Source: a bacterium HR33 (GTDB lineage: Bacteria; Gemmatimonadota; Gemmatimonadetes; Gemmatimonadales; GWC2-71-9). Taken from it: 64,000 bases of DNA. Positions 35,200 through 43,409 of this stretch are shown here, one piece after another (within the stretch, counting starts at the first letter, position 1; the number at the start of each line of letters is the position of its first letter). The notes under the pieces are model-generated. The model did not search any database and had not been told where the DNA came from. It saw nothing but the letters and a program-made list of their open reading frames with translations. The stretch covers positions 744,001-808,000 of the forward strand of contig BEIJ01000001.1 of assembly GCA_002923375.1 (NCBI GenBank), read 5' to 3'. The translations under genes were made by a program, and so were the position numbers.

Positions 35200-36305
35200 G
35201 CCAAGCCCCACAGACCGCGCCTTCCCGCGGCCTGGCTGACGGCCGACTGGACCATCATCAGCTCTCCCACATTCTCTAGCGTGAGGATCCCTACCAGCTC
35301 GCCTCGCCTTACCACCGGAAGCGTGTTACAGCTTTGGTCCCGCATTTTCTGGAATGCGGTCTCCAGCATCTCGCCGTCCTCCACCACCTCACAATCCCGG
35401 CGCATCACCTCTCCCACGTGCACGTTCTGGCCGTATTGGGCGAGGGCCTTGACCAGATCCGAACGCGGGAGCACGCCCACTACTTCGGTCCCCCGTATTA
35501 CGGGGAAATCCTGCTGGGATCCGGCCAGCAGTTCTCTCACGGCTACCGCCAGCGTGTCTTCTTCCGAGAGAGTGCGGAACCGGGTGAGCATCGCGTCCCG
35601 TACCGGAATACCTTGGAGCAGCGAGCGCATCTGCACCAACCGCGCTTCCTCCTGGGCTCCCAGAAAGACGAACAGAGCGATGAACAACAAAATCGGATTG
35701 AATAGCAGTCCTACGAAGCCGAACAGGATCGCCATTCCCTGCCCCACGTTGGCCGCGATCTCGGTGGCCCTGACGTAATCGAGCCGGGTGGCCAGCAAAG
35801 CTCTGAGTACCCTCCCGCCATCCATGGGGAACGCGGGGAGAAGGTTGAATCCGACCAGCACTACGTTGATCCACATCAGCTGGACCAAGAGGTCGCCTCC
35901 CAACAGTCCGGCGAACGCCAGGCCGGGTACTCGGGCGACCGCTACCAGGAAGAGCAACAGGAGCGCGGCAATTCCTACGTTCACCGCGGGACCCGCAAGG
36001 GCAACCCAGAGTTCCTGGATCGGGTCTTCCGGCATCCGCTCGAGCCGCGCGACACCCCCGATGGGAAGTAGCGTGATGTCGCGGGTTCGGATCTGATAGC
36101 GGCGGGCCGTCAGGGCGTGACCCAGCTCGTGAAGCACTACACAAAGGAAAACGGCCAGAACCAGCAGAACGCCGCGGATCGCCGTAGCGAGATCGGCACC
36201 GTGCTGAACGTGCACCAAGACTATCCAGCCGATGAGCAGCAGGAAGGTCCAGTGTACGAAGATCCCGATCCCGGCAACCTCGGTTATCTTCCACGACCAC
36301 CGCAT
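35190..36305 (-). CDS. Site-2-type zinc metalloprotease with CBS domains (M50)
   Basis: A 371-residue intramembrane protease. The zinc motif HELGH is at residues 59-63 and the third ligand motif is [18 protein letters not shown]. About six membrane segments are followed by a C-terminal pair of CBS domains (from [22 protein letters not shown] to the end) that usually bind adenine nucleotides. This architecture matches group III site-2 proteases. The target, perhaps an anti-sigma factor or membrane regulator, cannot be deduced. A structured RNA with its terminator lies 180 bases upstream on the same strand. Confidence 0.92.
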   Translation of the reverse strand: MRWSWKITEVAGIGIFVHWTFLLLIGWIVLVHVQHGADLATAIRGVLLVLAVFLCVVLHELGHALTARRYQIRTRDITLLPIGGVARLERMPEDPIQELWVALAGPAVNVGIAALLLLFLVAVARVPGLAFAGLLGGDLLVQLMWINVVLVGFNLLPAFPMDGGRVLRALLATRLDYVRATEIAANVGQGMAILFGFVGLLFNPILLFIALFVFLGAQEEARLVQMRSLLQGIPVRDAMLTRFRTLSEEDTLAVAVRELLAGSQQDFPVIRGTEVVGVLPRSDLVKALAQYGQNVHVGEVMRRDCEVVEDGEMLETAFQKMRDQSCNTLPVVRRGELVGILTLENVGELMMVQSAVSQAAGRRGLWGLAQR

Positions 36306-36480
36306 AGGGTGCCAAATTTACCACCCGATTCCAGAACCCGGCAGCGGCAAGCGAGCCCAGGGAGACCGAAGAGGTTTTGGGCGGTGCTGCGGAACCCCGG
36401 GGGCGACGGCTCCAAGAGCGCCTTGCCCGTGCCGCCAGCTCGGTTCGAAAATTTCTCGTGGGTGCCAAAGCGCCAAGTGC

Positions 36481-36521
36481 AGAAAAAAGACGGCCCGCAG
36501 CACCGTAGGTGCCACGGACCG
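36481..36521 (-). terminator. Strong intrinsic terminator, minus strand
   Basis: On the minus strand, a 14-base-pair stem (36521-36508 with 36504-36491, counting G-T pairs) closes a three-base loop and is followed at once by a TCTTTTTTCT tract (36490-36481). The plus strand has no T-run after the stem, so polarity is clear. It must end a transcript coming from about 36530-36770, where no gene is visible. Confidence 0.75.
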
Positions 36522-36757
36522 GGGAGGACCTCAACCCGACCCAACAATGCGCCGAGGGGTGCAACTCCCTTCCACCTCGACCATCTGTCAGCCGATATCT
36601 GCCCGGCGGTGCGAACCCTCCCTGTCTGCGGTATGATCTGCCGGGCCTGCGGCGGCTGACGCGGACTCGAGCCAGCAGAAGTCCGCCGGCGGCCGGTGCG
36701 CCGGACCTCTCCTCCCAAGAGGTAACCGCAGGGCCGCTCCCTGAGCAACCGGGTCCA
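36488..36757 (-). ncRNA. Candidate structured non-coding RNA
   Basis: This stretch sits in the only long gene-free region of the window (36306-36972). On the minus strand it can form several independent perfect helices: GTCAGCCG with CGGCTGAC (8 pairs), nested GCCCGGC with GCCGGGC (7 pairs), GCGGACT with AGTCCGC (7 pairs), CAGGG with CCCTG, and CCTC with GAGG. It ends in a strong intrinsic terminator. A TAGAAT box at 36762-36757 is a possible -10 element. Sequence signatures of RNase P RNA, tmRNA, SRP RNA and the B12 box were not found. It could be a free-standing RNA or an attenuating leader for the M50 protease gene. Boundaries are approximate. Confidence 0.45.
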
Positions 36758-36972
36758 TTCTAACCCGGACGCGCTTAAGAAACCGTAAAGCGCGACTTAA
36801 GGCACCTTGTTCCAGAAATAGTTAAGACCCCTTCATGTTTCCCTAATCTTGCGCATACCGTTACGGCACTAAGATGCGGCACCGATTGAAAGATCGCATG
36901 ATCGAGTACATAGCTACCCCGCGTGCCCAAGGCCTGTAAAAGCTGAAGTCCAAACTCCGAGAGGGAACCGAC

Positions 36973-37374
36973 ATGAAAGTTGCCGACCTCATGCAGACCA
37001 AGTTGACCACGGTGGACCCGGAGGCACCCGTAGCCGAGGCGGTCCAGGCACTTGCCGAAAGCCACATCTCGGCACTCCCCGTGGTGGACGGGCGGGGTCG
37101 CCTGGTGGGGGTCATTTCTACCACCGACATCCTGACCGCTGCCGCGGAGACGGAAGATGCCGGGGCGCGCGAACGCCTCTTCGCCGATACTATGGTAAAG
37201 GAAATCATGACTCCCAAACCACTGACCATAGCCCCGGACGCCGAAGTGAAGGAAGCCGCCCAGCAGATGCTCTATGCGGAGGTCCACCGCCTCTTCGTGG
37301 AAGAAGGCGGCCAGTTGGTGGGTGTAATTTCCCAAAGCGACATTGTCCGGGCCGTAGCGCTGGCGAAGATCTGA
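36973..37374 (+). CDS. Two-CBS-domain protein
   Basis: A 133-residue protein made only of two CBS motifs. The first starts VADLMQTKLTTVDPEAPVAEAV and the second VKEIMTPKPLTIAPDAEVKEAA; each ends with the typical LVGVIS segment. Such stand-alone pairs bind AMP, ATP or SAM and act as energy or redox sensors. Four bases separate its stop from the ba3 oxidase subunit IIa gene, so it is probably the first gene of the oxidase operon and may tune its assembly or activity. GAGAGGGAACCG precedes the ATG. Confidence 0.88.
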   Translation: MKVADLMQTKLTTVDPEAPVAEAVQALAESHISALPVVDGRGRLVGVISTTDILTAAAETEDAGARERLFADTMVKEIMTPKPLTIAPDAEVKEAAQQMLYAEVHRLFVEEGGQLVGVISQSDIVRAVALAKI

Positions 37375-37378
37375 ACCT

Positions 37379-37522
37379 ATGAACCAGGAGCGCCGCAACT
37401 CACCAGAGCAGCACCCCAGAGGGACTTTGGCGTTGGTGGCGATTTACGGGTTGCTTTTGTTGCTGGGGTGGCTGGCGGTTTACTACTTGGTCTATATACC
37501 CCGCGGGCCTTTAACCCCATAG
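37379..37522 (+). CDS. cbaD: ba3-type cytochrome c oxidase subunit IIa
   Basis: A 47-residue single-span membrane protein: a charged N-terminus, then a transmembrane helix (LALVAIYGLLLLLGWLAVYY) and a short basic tail. Position directly before the subunit II gene, size and topology match subunit IIa of the Thermus ba3 oxidase, which replaces the first helix missing from subunit II. Eight bases separate it from the subunit II gene. It is too short to be called easily by automatic gene finders. Confidence 0.8.
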   Translation: MNQERRNSPEQHPRGTLALVAIYGLLLLLGWLAVYYLVYIPRGPLTP

Positions 37523-37529
37523 GGACGTT

Positions 37530-38006
37530 ATGAAAGTGCATCTTTACGAGCGGATCTGGATGATCGCCGCTGCGGCGGTGATCGCCATATTTCTGGGAAC
37601 CATTGCAGTAGGCACCCTCGCGCAGGGCTCGCAGCCGCCCAGTCACGTAGAGACCATCGATCCCAAGGCCGTCTGGACCGATCCCAGGTTCGCCAATCGG
37701 GGGGTGGAGGAGCTGCCCGACGGTGCGGTCAGGGTAACCGGGATCGCCATGATGTTCGCCTTTCAGCCCGGCGAGATCAGGGTGCCGGCTGGGAAAAAGG
37801 TAACCTTTCGGCTCACCAGCGCCGACGTAGTCCACGGTTTTCAGATTGTGGGGACCAACGCCAATGCCATGGTGGTCCCGGGCTACGTCACGCAGTTCAG
37901 CACGGTTTTCGACCGGCCCGGAGAGTATCTCATCGTGTGCAACGAATATTGCGGGCTAGGTCACCACATGATGATGGGTAGACTGGTAGTGGAGGCGGGG
38001 CAATGA
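37530..38006 (+). CDS. cbaB: ba3-type cytochrome c oxidase subunit II (CuA)
   Basis: A 158-residue subunit with one N-terminal membrane helix (IWMIAAAAVIAIFLGTIAVG) and a periplasmic cupredoxin domain. The CuA ligands are visible: the histidine in DVVHGFQIVG and the CNEYCGLGHHMM cluster. The domain accepts electrons from cytochrome c and passes them to subunit I. The shortened single-helix form is characteristic of ba3 (B-type) oxidases. The stop overlaps the subunit I start by four bases. Confidence 0.93.
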   Translation: MKVHLYERIWMIAAAAVIAIFLGTIAVGTLAQGSQPPSHVETIDPKAVWTDPRFANRGVEELPDGAVRVTGIAMMFAFQPGEIRVPAGKKVTFRLTSADVVHGFQIVGTNANAMVVPGYVTQFSTVFDRPGEYLIVCNEYCGLGHHMMMGRLVVEAGQ

Positions 38007-39625
38007 ACGGCGTGCGGCGGCTGGCAACTGCTCACTTGGCGGTAGCGGTGACCGCTTTCGGAATAGCCGCGGCCATGGCTCTGATGCAAGCTTTGTCTCG
38101 GGCCAACCTGGATTTGCCTTGGCGTTCGCCCAAGATGTACTACCTCTCGGTCACCGCCCATGGCGTGATGATGGCTCTGATTTTCACCACCTTCTTCATC
38201 ATGGGCTTGGGCCTGGTGCTCACCACCTCGGCACTAGGAAGGAGAGTAAGCCATCCCAGGCTTGCGTGGGCCAGCTTCTGGGCCGCTTTTGGGGGTACGA
38301 TCGCGGCGCTGTGGGCGATCTTGTGGGGCAAAGCGACGGTACTCTACACCTTCTACCCCCCGCTCAAAGCTCACCCGGCTTTCTACTTGGGCCTCACCCT
38401 GGTAGTGGTCGGTTCCTGGATCTGGTCCTGGGTGGTGATCGCAACCTACCGCGCCTGGAAGAAGGAGCACCCGGAGACACCCGTCCCACTGGCGGTGCAC
38501 GGTACCTTAGCCACCATCATCGTCTGGCTCATCGCCACCGTGGGAGTGGCGGCGGAAATGCTCTTCCAGCTGATCCCGTGGTCTTTGGGAATCAAAGAAA
38601 CCGTGGATCCCCTCTTGGCACGGATGCTCTTTTGGTACTTCGGGCACCCGCTGGTTTACTTCTGGTTGCTTCCGGCTTACGTGGTGTGGTACACCCTCCT
38701 CCCCAAGGCCGCGGGAGGCAAGCTTTTCAGCGACCCCCTGGCCCGCATGGTATTCGCGGTTTTCATCATTCTCTCCACGCCGGTAGGGTTTCACCACCAG
38801 TTCATGGATCCCGGAATCTCCAGCGGCTGGAAGGCGCTGCACACGTTGAACACCTTCTGGATCCTGTTTCCCTCGCTGGTGACCGCGTTCACGGTCCTTG
38901 CCTCTCTGGAGATCGCGGGGCGCGCTCGCGGCGCCGAGGGGCTTTTCGATTGGCTGGGCAAGCTCCCCTGGGGCGATCCGTTCGTGGCTTCGGTGCTGCT
39001 GAGCATGGTACTCTTCGCCATAGGAGGCTTCTCGGGCGCGGTCAACGCCGCGTTCGACATGAACGCCGTGGTGCACAACACCGCCTGGGTCCAGGGTCAC
39101 TTCCACCTGACGGTGGGAAGCGCCGTGGCGCTCACCTTCATGGGCGTCGCCTACTGGCTGGTGCCGAAGCTGGTAAACCGCGAGCTAGAACTAGCCCTTC
39201 TGGCCAAGGTGCAACCGTACCTATGGTTCATCGGCATGGTGCTTTTTGCGATCGCCAATCACGCGACCGGGTTGATGGGAATGCCCAGGCGGATCTACGA
39301 CCCTTCCTACATGGGCCACCCTGCCGCGGAACAGTGGAAGGCGCTCACCGGCGTATCGGCCCTCGGCGGGCTGTTCCTGTTCACCAGCGCCGCTTTCTTC
39401 CTTCTCGTTATGCTGGGCACTGTTTTAGCGGGCAGGCCTAACAATGACGACACCGTATCTTTCGCGGAACCGCTAGAGGGACCTCCCCTGCGGAAAAGCA
39501 TCTTCGACCGCTTCGGCCTCTGGGTGGTAATAGCCGTAGCACTGGTAGCGATTGCCTATGCTTATCCCCTGGCGCATCACTTGAGCATGCAGCGGTTCGG
39601 ATCTCCCGGGTTCAGACCGTTCTGA
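38003..39625 (+). CDS. cbaA: ba3-type cytochrome c oxidase subunit I
   Basis: A 540-residue haem-copper oxidase core with about 13 membrane helices. Metal ligands: TAHGVMMAL (low-spin haem histidine), GHPLVYFWLLPAYVVWY (CuB histidine with the cross-linked tyrosine), HHQFMDPG (two CuB histidines) and VQGHFHLTVG (high-spin and low-spin haem histidines). The sequence around these sites resembles the Thermus ba3 family, a high-affinity, low-pumping oxidase suited to low oxygen. It reduces oxygen to water at the cytoplasmic membrane. No subunit III gene is adjacent. Confidence 0.95.
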   Translation: MNGVRRLATAHLAVAVTAFGIAAAMALMQALSRANLDLPWRSPKMYYLSVTAHGVMMALIFTTFFIMGLGLVLTTSALGRRVSHPRLAWASFWAAFGGTIAALWAILWGKATVLYTFYPPLKAHPAFYLGLTLVVVGSWIWSWVVIATYRAWKKEHPETPVPLAVHGTLATIIVWLIATVGVAAEMLFQLIPWSLGIKETVDPLLARMLFWYFGHPLVYFWLLPAYVVWYTLLPKAAGGKLFSDPLARMVFAVFIILSTPVGFHHQFMDPGISSGWKALHTLNTFWILFPSLVTAFTVLASLEIAGRARGAEGLFDWLGKLPWGDPFVASVLLSMVLFAIGGFSGAVNAAFDMNAVVHNTAWVQGHFHLTVGSAVALTFMGVAYWLVPKLVNRELELALLAKVQPYLWFIGMVLFAIANHATGLMGMPRRIYDPSYMGHPAAEQWKALTGVSALGGLFLFTSAAFFLLVMLGTVLAGRPNNDDTVSFAEPLEGPPLRKSIFDRFGLWVVIAVALVAIAYAYPLAHHLSMQRFGSPGFRPF

Positions 39626-39709
39626 ACCGCACGGCTCAACCTTCACCTGGGTTTAAACGAACGGAGTCTTCCCGGCCACGGAATTCGCTGGAACGGCGGG
39701 CTGCGGCGT

Positions 39710-40468
39710 TCAAAGCGAGCGCTGAAACAGCACCATCAGTACCAGCGAAACCGTGACGAAAAGCGACACGGCGCGCGCCGGAGCGTTGCCGTAGGCTTCC
39801 GGAAGCAACTCCTGCAGGACCAGGAAAGCCATGGCCCCCGCGGCGAATCCCAGTCCGTAGGGGAGTGTCGCCTGGAAAAGTTCCACGAATAAAAACGCGG
39901 GCACTGCCAGCAGCGGCTGCGGGAGAGAAGAAAAGACGCTCCATCCTGCGCAGCGCACCAGGCTCACGCCCTGCGAGCGGAGGACCGCACTGATGGCCAG
40001 ACCTTCCGGAATGTTGTGAACCGCGATCGCAACGGTAATAGCCAGCGCCAAAGTCTCGCCCCCTCCGAAACCGACCCCCACCGCAACACCCTCCGCCGCG
40101 GAGTGGGCGGTCATCACTATAAGCACCAGCAGAGCGCGTTTGGCAGCTGCAGCTGAGCCCCCGGCCGCCTCCCCCGGCACCGATTTCGCGGTCTCGAAGC
40201 TGAAACGGTGCCGGTCGAGCAGCCGATGAACCAGCAGGATGAAAAGCACCCCTCCCACTGCGCCCGCCATTGTCTGCCATCCGCCCCGGTGGGTCCCTTC
40301 GGCTGCGAGCCCGAAGCTCGCTCCCAGCATGAGACCCGCAGCTAGGGCGTTGGCTCTAGCCTCCACGGCGGAAGAGATGCGAGACACGAAAGCAAAGGGT
40401 ACCGCCCCCAACCCCGTGGCGAGGGCGGTGAGAGAAGCCAGCACCAGAACCACCAAGACCTCGCCCAT
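39710..40468 (-). CDS. ZIP-family metal transporter (downstream copy)
   Basis: A 252-residue ZIP transporter with about eight membrane helices. The metal-binding helices carry TAHSAAEGVAVGVGF and VAIAVHNIPEGLAIS, both canonical for ZIP zinc/iron transporters. A basic loop follows (HRLLDRHRFSFE). ATG at 40468, four bases after the stop of the second ZIP gene, so they form an operon. It probably imports zinc, iron or manganese into the cytoplasm. Confidence 0.88.
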   Translation of the reverse strand: MGEVLVVLVLASLTALATGLGAVPFAFVSRISSAVEARANALAAGLMLGASFGLAAEGTHRGGWQTMAGAVGGVLFILLVHRLLDRHRFSFETAKSVPGEAAGGSAAAAKRALLVLIVMTAHSAAEGVAVGVGFGGGETLALAITVAIAVHNIPEGLAISAVLRSQGVSLVRCAGWSVFSSLPQPLLAVPAFLFVELFQATLPYGLGFAAGAMAFLVLQELLPEAYGNAPARAVSLFVTVSLVLMVLFQRSL

Positions 40469-40472
40469 CGAC

Positions 40473-41147
40473 TCAGCCCGGTATCCCCAGCAATACCAGA
40501 ATCGCCATAGCAGCCAGCGTAACCAGGGATATGCTGGTCTTTCCGATCTCTTGGTAGGAGCGCGGCAAGAGATCGACCATGACCAGATAAGCGAGCGATC
40601 CCACTGCAGCACCCAGAACCCAAGGAAGCAGGAAGGGAAACAGCCAAACTAGGGCGGCGGAAAGTGTGGCCACTGCAACCTGGCCCGAATTGCTGCCTGC
40701 CGCCAGCACTGCGGTTCTCGAAACGCTCGCCCCTCTGTCTCTTAGATCTCCGCAGAGCGCGATCGCTTCGAACACGTTGTGAATCGCGATCGCCGCGATC
40801 ATGAAAATGCCGAAGGGGAAACCAAGCCACACCGCGCCGCCGATGGCCAACCCCTCCGGCGCCGAATGCAGGGCATGGAGCACGAGCGCCGATCGCCCGG
40901 CCCGGTCCACCGCATGCAAAGAGGCGACCGCCAGGAGAGCCGCCGCTGCTCCCGCCCAGGCGGAATAGCCGAGGCCTGCACTCATCAGCAAGTAGGCGGC
41001 TCCCAGCATGAAGCCCGAAGCCAAAGCGTTGGCCCAACCGATTGCGACGCCGGGCAGCCGTTGGGAAAACAGAAGCGACAAACTTCCTGCCGACGCTGTG
41101 AGCGCGGCGGCTGAGGAGCCGAGAAAGGCTACGGCGACGGGATTCAC
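40473..41147 (-). CDS. ZIP-family metal transporter (upstream copy, variant site)
   Basis: A 224-residue ZIP protein, a diverged paralogue of its downstream neighbour. One metal motif is normal (LHALHSAPEGLAIGG), but the other reads IAIHNVFEAIALCG where the neighbour has HNIPEG, losing the proline and glycine. It may form a heterodimer with the other copy or transport a different metal. The GTG at 41147 is the best start; no strong ribosome-binding site precedes it, and the gene follows the hydrolase gene stop by ten bases. Confidence 0.8.
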   Translation of the reverse strand: MNPVAVAFLGSSAAALTASAGSLSLLFSQRLPGVAIGWANALASGFMLGAAYLLMSAGLGYSAWAGAAAALLAVASLHAVDRAGRSALVLHALHSAPEGLAIGGAVWLGFPFGIFMIAAIAIHNVFEAIALCGDLRDRGASVSRTAVLAAGSNSGQVAVATLSAALVWLFPFLLPWVLGAAVGSLAYLVMVDLLPRSYQEIGKTSISLVTLAAMAILVLLGIPG

Positions 41148-41157
41148 CGAGCCGGAT

Positions 41158-41778
41158 TCACAAATAAGACTCGAACCAGGCCGCGGCCAGCTCCGCCACC
41201 TTCTCCAACGCACCTGGTTCTTCGAAGAGGTGCCCGGCGCCGGGGACGATCTCTAGCTTCACCGTTCCCCGCAACCGTTTCGCAGCTTCGCGGTTCAAAT
41301 CCAAGACGCCCACATCGTTGCCGCCGACTATGAGAAGAGTGGGAACCGACACCTTTTCCAGCGAACCCCCTGCAAGGTCGGGCCGCCCTCCCCGGGAGAC
41401 GATCGCACCGACCTGCCCAGGATTTCGGGCTGCAGCCACCAGGGCCGCTGCCGCCCCGGTGGAGGCTCCGAAATAGCCAAGGGGCAGCTTCTCCAGCTCC
41501 TCTCTCTTCCCGATCCAATCGGTGACCATCAACAGCCGCTCAGCCAGAAGCGGGATGTCGAAAACTCGAGCCCGTGCTACAGACTCCGCTTCCGTGAGAA
41601 GGTCAAAAAGCAGTGTTGCGAAGCCTCTGCCCTGGAGCACCTCGGCGACGTAGCGGTTTCGGGGACTCAACCTGCTGCTACCGCTGCCGTGGGCGAAGAC
41701 CACGACTCCTCTGGGCCGATCAGGCACCGCCAGGTCGCCGCTGAGGCTCACCCCTCCCGCCGAGATCGCTACGGCCAT
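41158..41778 (-). CDS. Alpha/beta hydrolase, dienelactone-hydrolase-like
   Basis: A 206-residue hydrolase. It has an oxyanion strand VVVFAHGSGSSRLSPRNRYVA, a nucleophile elbow LGYFGASTGAAAAL, an acid in VGGNDVGVLDLN and a histidine in GAGHLFEEPGAL. The substrate is unknown. It is divergent from a phosphoribosyltransferase gene. In mycobacteria and others, such a hydrolase domain is fused behind a phosphoribosyltransferase, supporting a functional link. It is first in a minus-strand unit with the two ZIP genes. Confidence 0.87.
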   Translation of the reverse strand: MAVAISAGGVSLSGDLAVPDRPRGVVVFAHGSGSSRLSPRNRYVAEVLQGRGFATLLFDLLTEAESVARARVFDIPLLAERLLMVTDWIGKREELEKLPLGYFGASTGAAAALVAAARNPGQVGAIVSRGGRPDLAGGSLEKVSVPTLLIVGGNDVGVLDLNREAAKRLRGTVKLEIVPGAGHLFEEPGALEKVAELAAAWFESYL

Positions 41779-41936
41779 CTCAAGCCTTTATCGAAGTTCT
41801 CCCGGCAAAACGCCGATCAATTGCAAGGTATACTCCGGACCCGTAGCGCGGCAGCGGGCCGGCGGTGGGAGGGGGATGTTGCAAAAAGCCGTTTTTTCCG
41901 GTTGTTTCCATTGGTGACCTGCGGAGGTCGGCCAGG

Positions 41937-42629
41937 GTGACGTTTTTCGACGAAGAGGAGTGGGAACCCGGCCAGCCGCTTTTCCGCGACCGAGTCGACG
42001 CCGGACGGGTGTTGGCCGAGCGGCTGAGCAGCTACAAAGGGAAAAGTCCGGTCGTGCTGGGAATCCCCCGGGGCGGGGTTGTGGTCGCCGCCGAAATAGC
42101 CCGCCGGCTGGAGGGATCGCTGGACGTCGTGGTGGCGCGCAAGCTGGGGGCACCCGGTTCGCCCGAACTGGCGGTAGGAGCAGTAACAGCGGACGGGGGG
42201 CGCTTCTTGAACGACGACATCATCCGGATGCTAGGCGTCTCCCGAGAGTATCTCGACTCGGTCACGGCCCTCCAGATGGCGGAAGCCAGAAGGCGCGAGG
42301 AGTGGCTGAGAAACCTGAGACCGGCGGTTCCGCTAGGCGGCCGGGTGGTGATCTTGGTGGACGACGGGCTGGCAACGGGTGCTACCATGCGCGCAGCGGT
42401 TCGATCGGTCCGCCAGCAGCAGCCCGCAAGGCTCATAGTGGCCGCACCGGTGGGTTCCCGGGATGCCTGTGCGACGCTGAGCAGTGAGGCGGACGAGGTA
42501 GTGTGCCCCTACCAGCCCGAACCTTTCGGAGCCGTGGGCTTCTTCTACGAGCATTTCGATCCGGTGGACGACGAAGAGGTCAAAGCGCTGCTTGACGAAG
42601 CCCACGCCGCGCGCTCAAGCGACGCTTGA
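41937..42629 (+). CDS. Phosphoribosyltransferase
   Basis: A 230-residue type I phosphoribosyltransferase. The PRPP loop is [19 protein letters not shown]; an N-terminal [14 protein letters not shown] and the [19 protein letters not shown] segment match the uncharacterised group often fused or adjacent to dienelactone-hydrolase-like domains. The GTG at 41937, with GGAGGT eight bases upstream, is preferred over an upstream ATG at 41865 that would add an unrelated leader. The substrate base is unknown. The 3' end overlaps convergent otsB by 15 bases. Confidence 0.88.
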   Translation: MTFFDEEEWEPGQPLFRDRVDAGRVLAERLSSYKGKSPVVLGIPRGGVVVAAEIARRLEGSLDVVVARKLGAPGSPELAVGAVTADGGRFLNDDIIRMLGVSREYLDSVTALQMAEARRREEWLRNLRPAVPLGGRVVILVDDGLATGATMRAAVRSVRQQQPARLIVAAPVGSRDACATLSSEADEVVCPYQPEPFGAVGFFYEHFDPVDDEEVKALLDEAHAARSSDA

Positions 42630-43409
42630 TACGGCCGCTAGCTCGCGCAAAAACCTCTCCACTTCGTGGCAATCCGCAAGGCTGTACTGCGCGCGGGTCG
42701 GCCGTCCCCGGAGGTCGCCCACCACTATACCGATCCCGCGGTCTCCGAGCGCCTCGAAGGCGTCCTCGTCGGTGAGGTCGTCGCCCAGGTATAGAGGCAC
42801 TACGTCGGGGCGATCCAAACCCAACGCGCGGAGCAGCCAGAGTACGGCCTTCCCCTTGTGCCACTCGATCCGCGGGCGGAACTCGTAAACCGCCTTCCCT
42901 TCGCTCAACTGAAGTTCGGTATGGCGTCGGGCTGTCTCCCTCACCGCCTCTTCCACCCTCTGAAGCTCCCCTTGCGGAACCAGCCGGTAGTGTACCGCAA
43001 GGGCGTACCGCTTGGGCTCGATCAGAACTCCCGCCACGTCCCCTATGCGGCCCTCGAGCTCTAGGGCCGCAGACTCGAGGGCGGAGCGGAATTTCCCTCC
43101 CGCCTCGGCTTCCAGCGGGAACCCGTGGCCGGAGATATCGAACCCGTGGCTCCCCGCGTACACCAGAGAATCGATGCCCACAAGACGCTCCACTTCGGTC
43201 CGGTCTCTTCCGCTCACCACCGCCACCGGACAGCGCCGAGATAGCTCCCGCACCGCCTCCCTCATCGAATCGCTCATCACGGCGAGCTCGGGACGCGGCG
43301 CTATGGGAGCCAGCGTCCCGTCGTAGTCCAAAAACACGGCGGCTCGCTTCCCCGCGAGCCTTTGCCGAATGCTCTCCAACCGCTCGAGTGCCGACGGGAG
43401 GACGCTCAG
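42615..43409 (-). CDS. otsB: Trehalose-6-phosphate phosphatase
   Basis: Dephosphorylates trehalose-6-phosphate. HAD motifs: nucleophile [25 protein letters not shown], and the acidic motif [16 protein letters not shown] place the start at CTG 43409, which overlaps the nadE stop as CTGA and has GGGGAGGAG upstream. It adds a leader ([17 protein letters not shown]) that homologues share. The TTG at 43379 is the alternative. No trehalose-phosphate synthase gene is adjacent, so otsA must be elsewhere. Confidence 0.9.
   Translation of the reverse strand: MSVLPSALERLESIRQRLAGKRAAVFLDYDGTLAPIAPRPELAVMSDSMREAVRELSRRCPVAVVSGRDRTEVERLVGIDSLVYAGSHGFDISGHGFPLEAEAGGKFRSALESAALELEGRIGDVAGVLIEPKRYALAVHYRLVPQGELQRVEEAVRETARRHTELQLSEGKAVYEFRPRIEWHKGKAVLWLLRALGLDRPDVVPLYLGDDLTDEDAFEALGDRGIGIVVGDLRGRPTRAQYSLADCHEVERFLRELAAVSSVA

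Noticed and set aside
36441-36480. tRNA-like GGTTCGAA segment
   Set aside because: The flanking bases do not form the T-stem, and no acceptor stem or anticodon arm can be drawn.
36284-36748. Open frame of about 154 codons on the minus strand within the gene-free gap
   Set aside because: Composition is erratic (arginine, proline, glycine and cysteine rich), no family motif or ribosome-binding site, and the strong internal terminator and stems fit an RNA better.
36488-36757. RNase P RNA, tmRNA, SRP RNA or cobalamin riboswitch at the structured-RNA locus
   Set aside because: The GAGAGGTCCGG stretch loosely recalls RNase P region I, but the ACAGAA partner region, the tmRNA CCA end, the SRP tetraloop segment and the B12 box are all absent.
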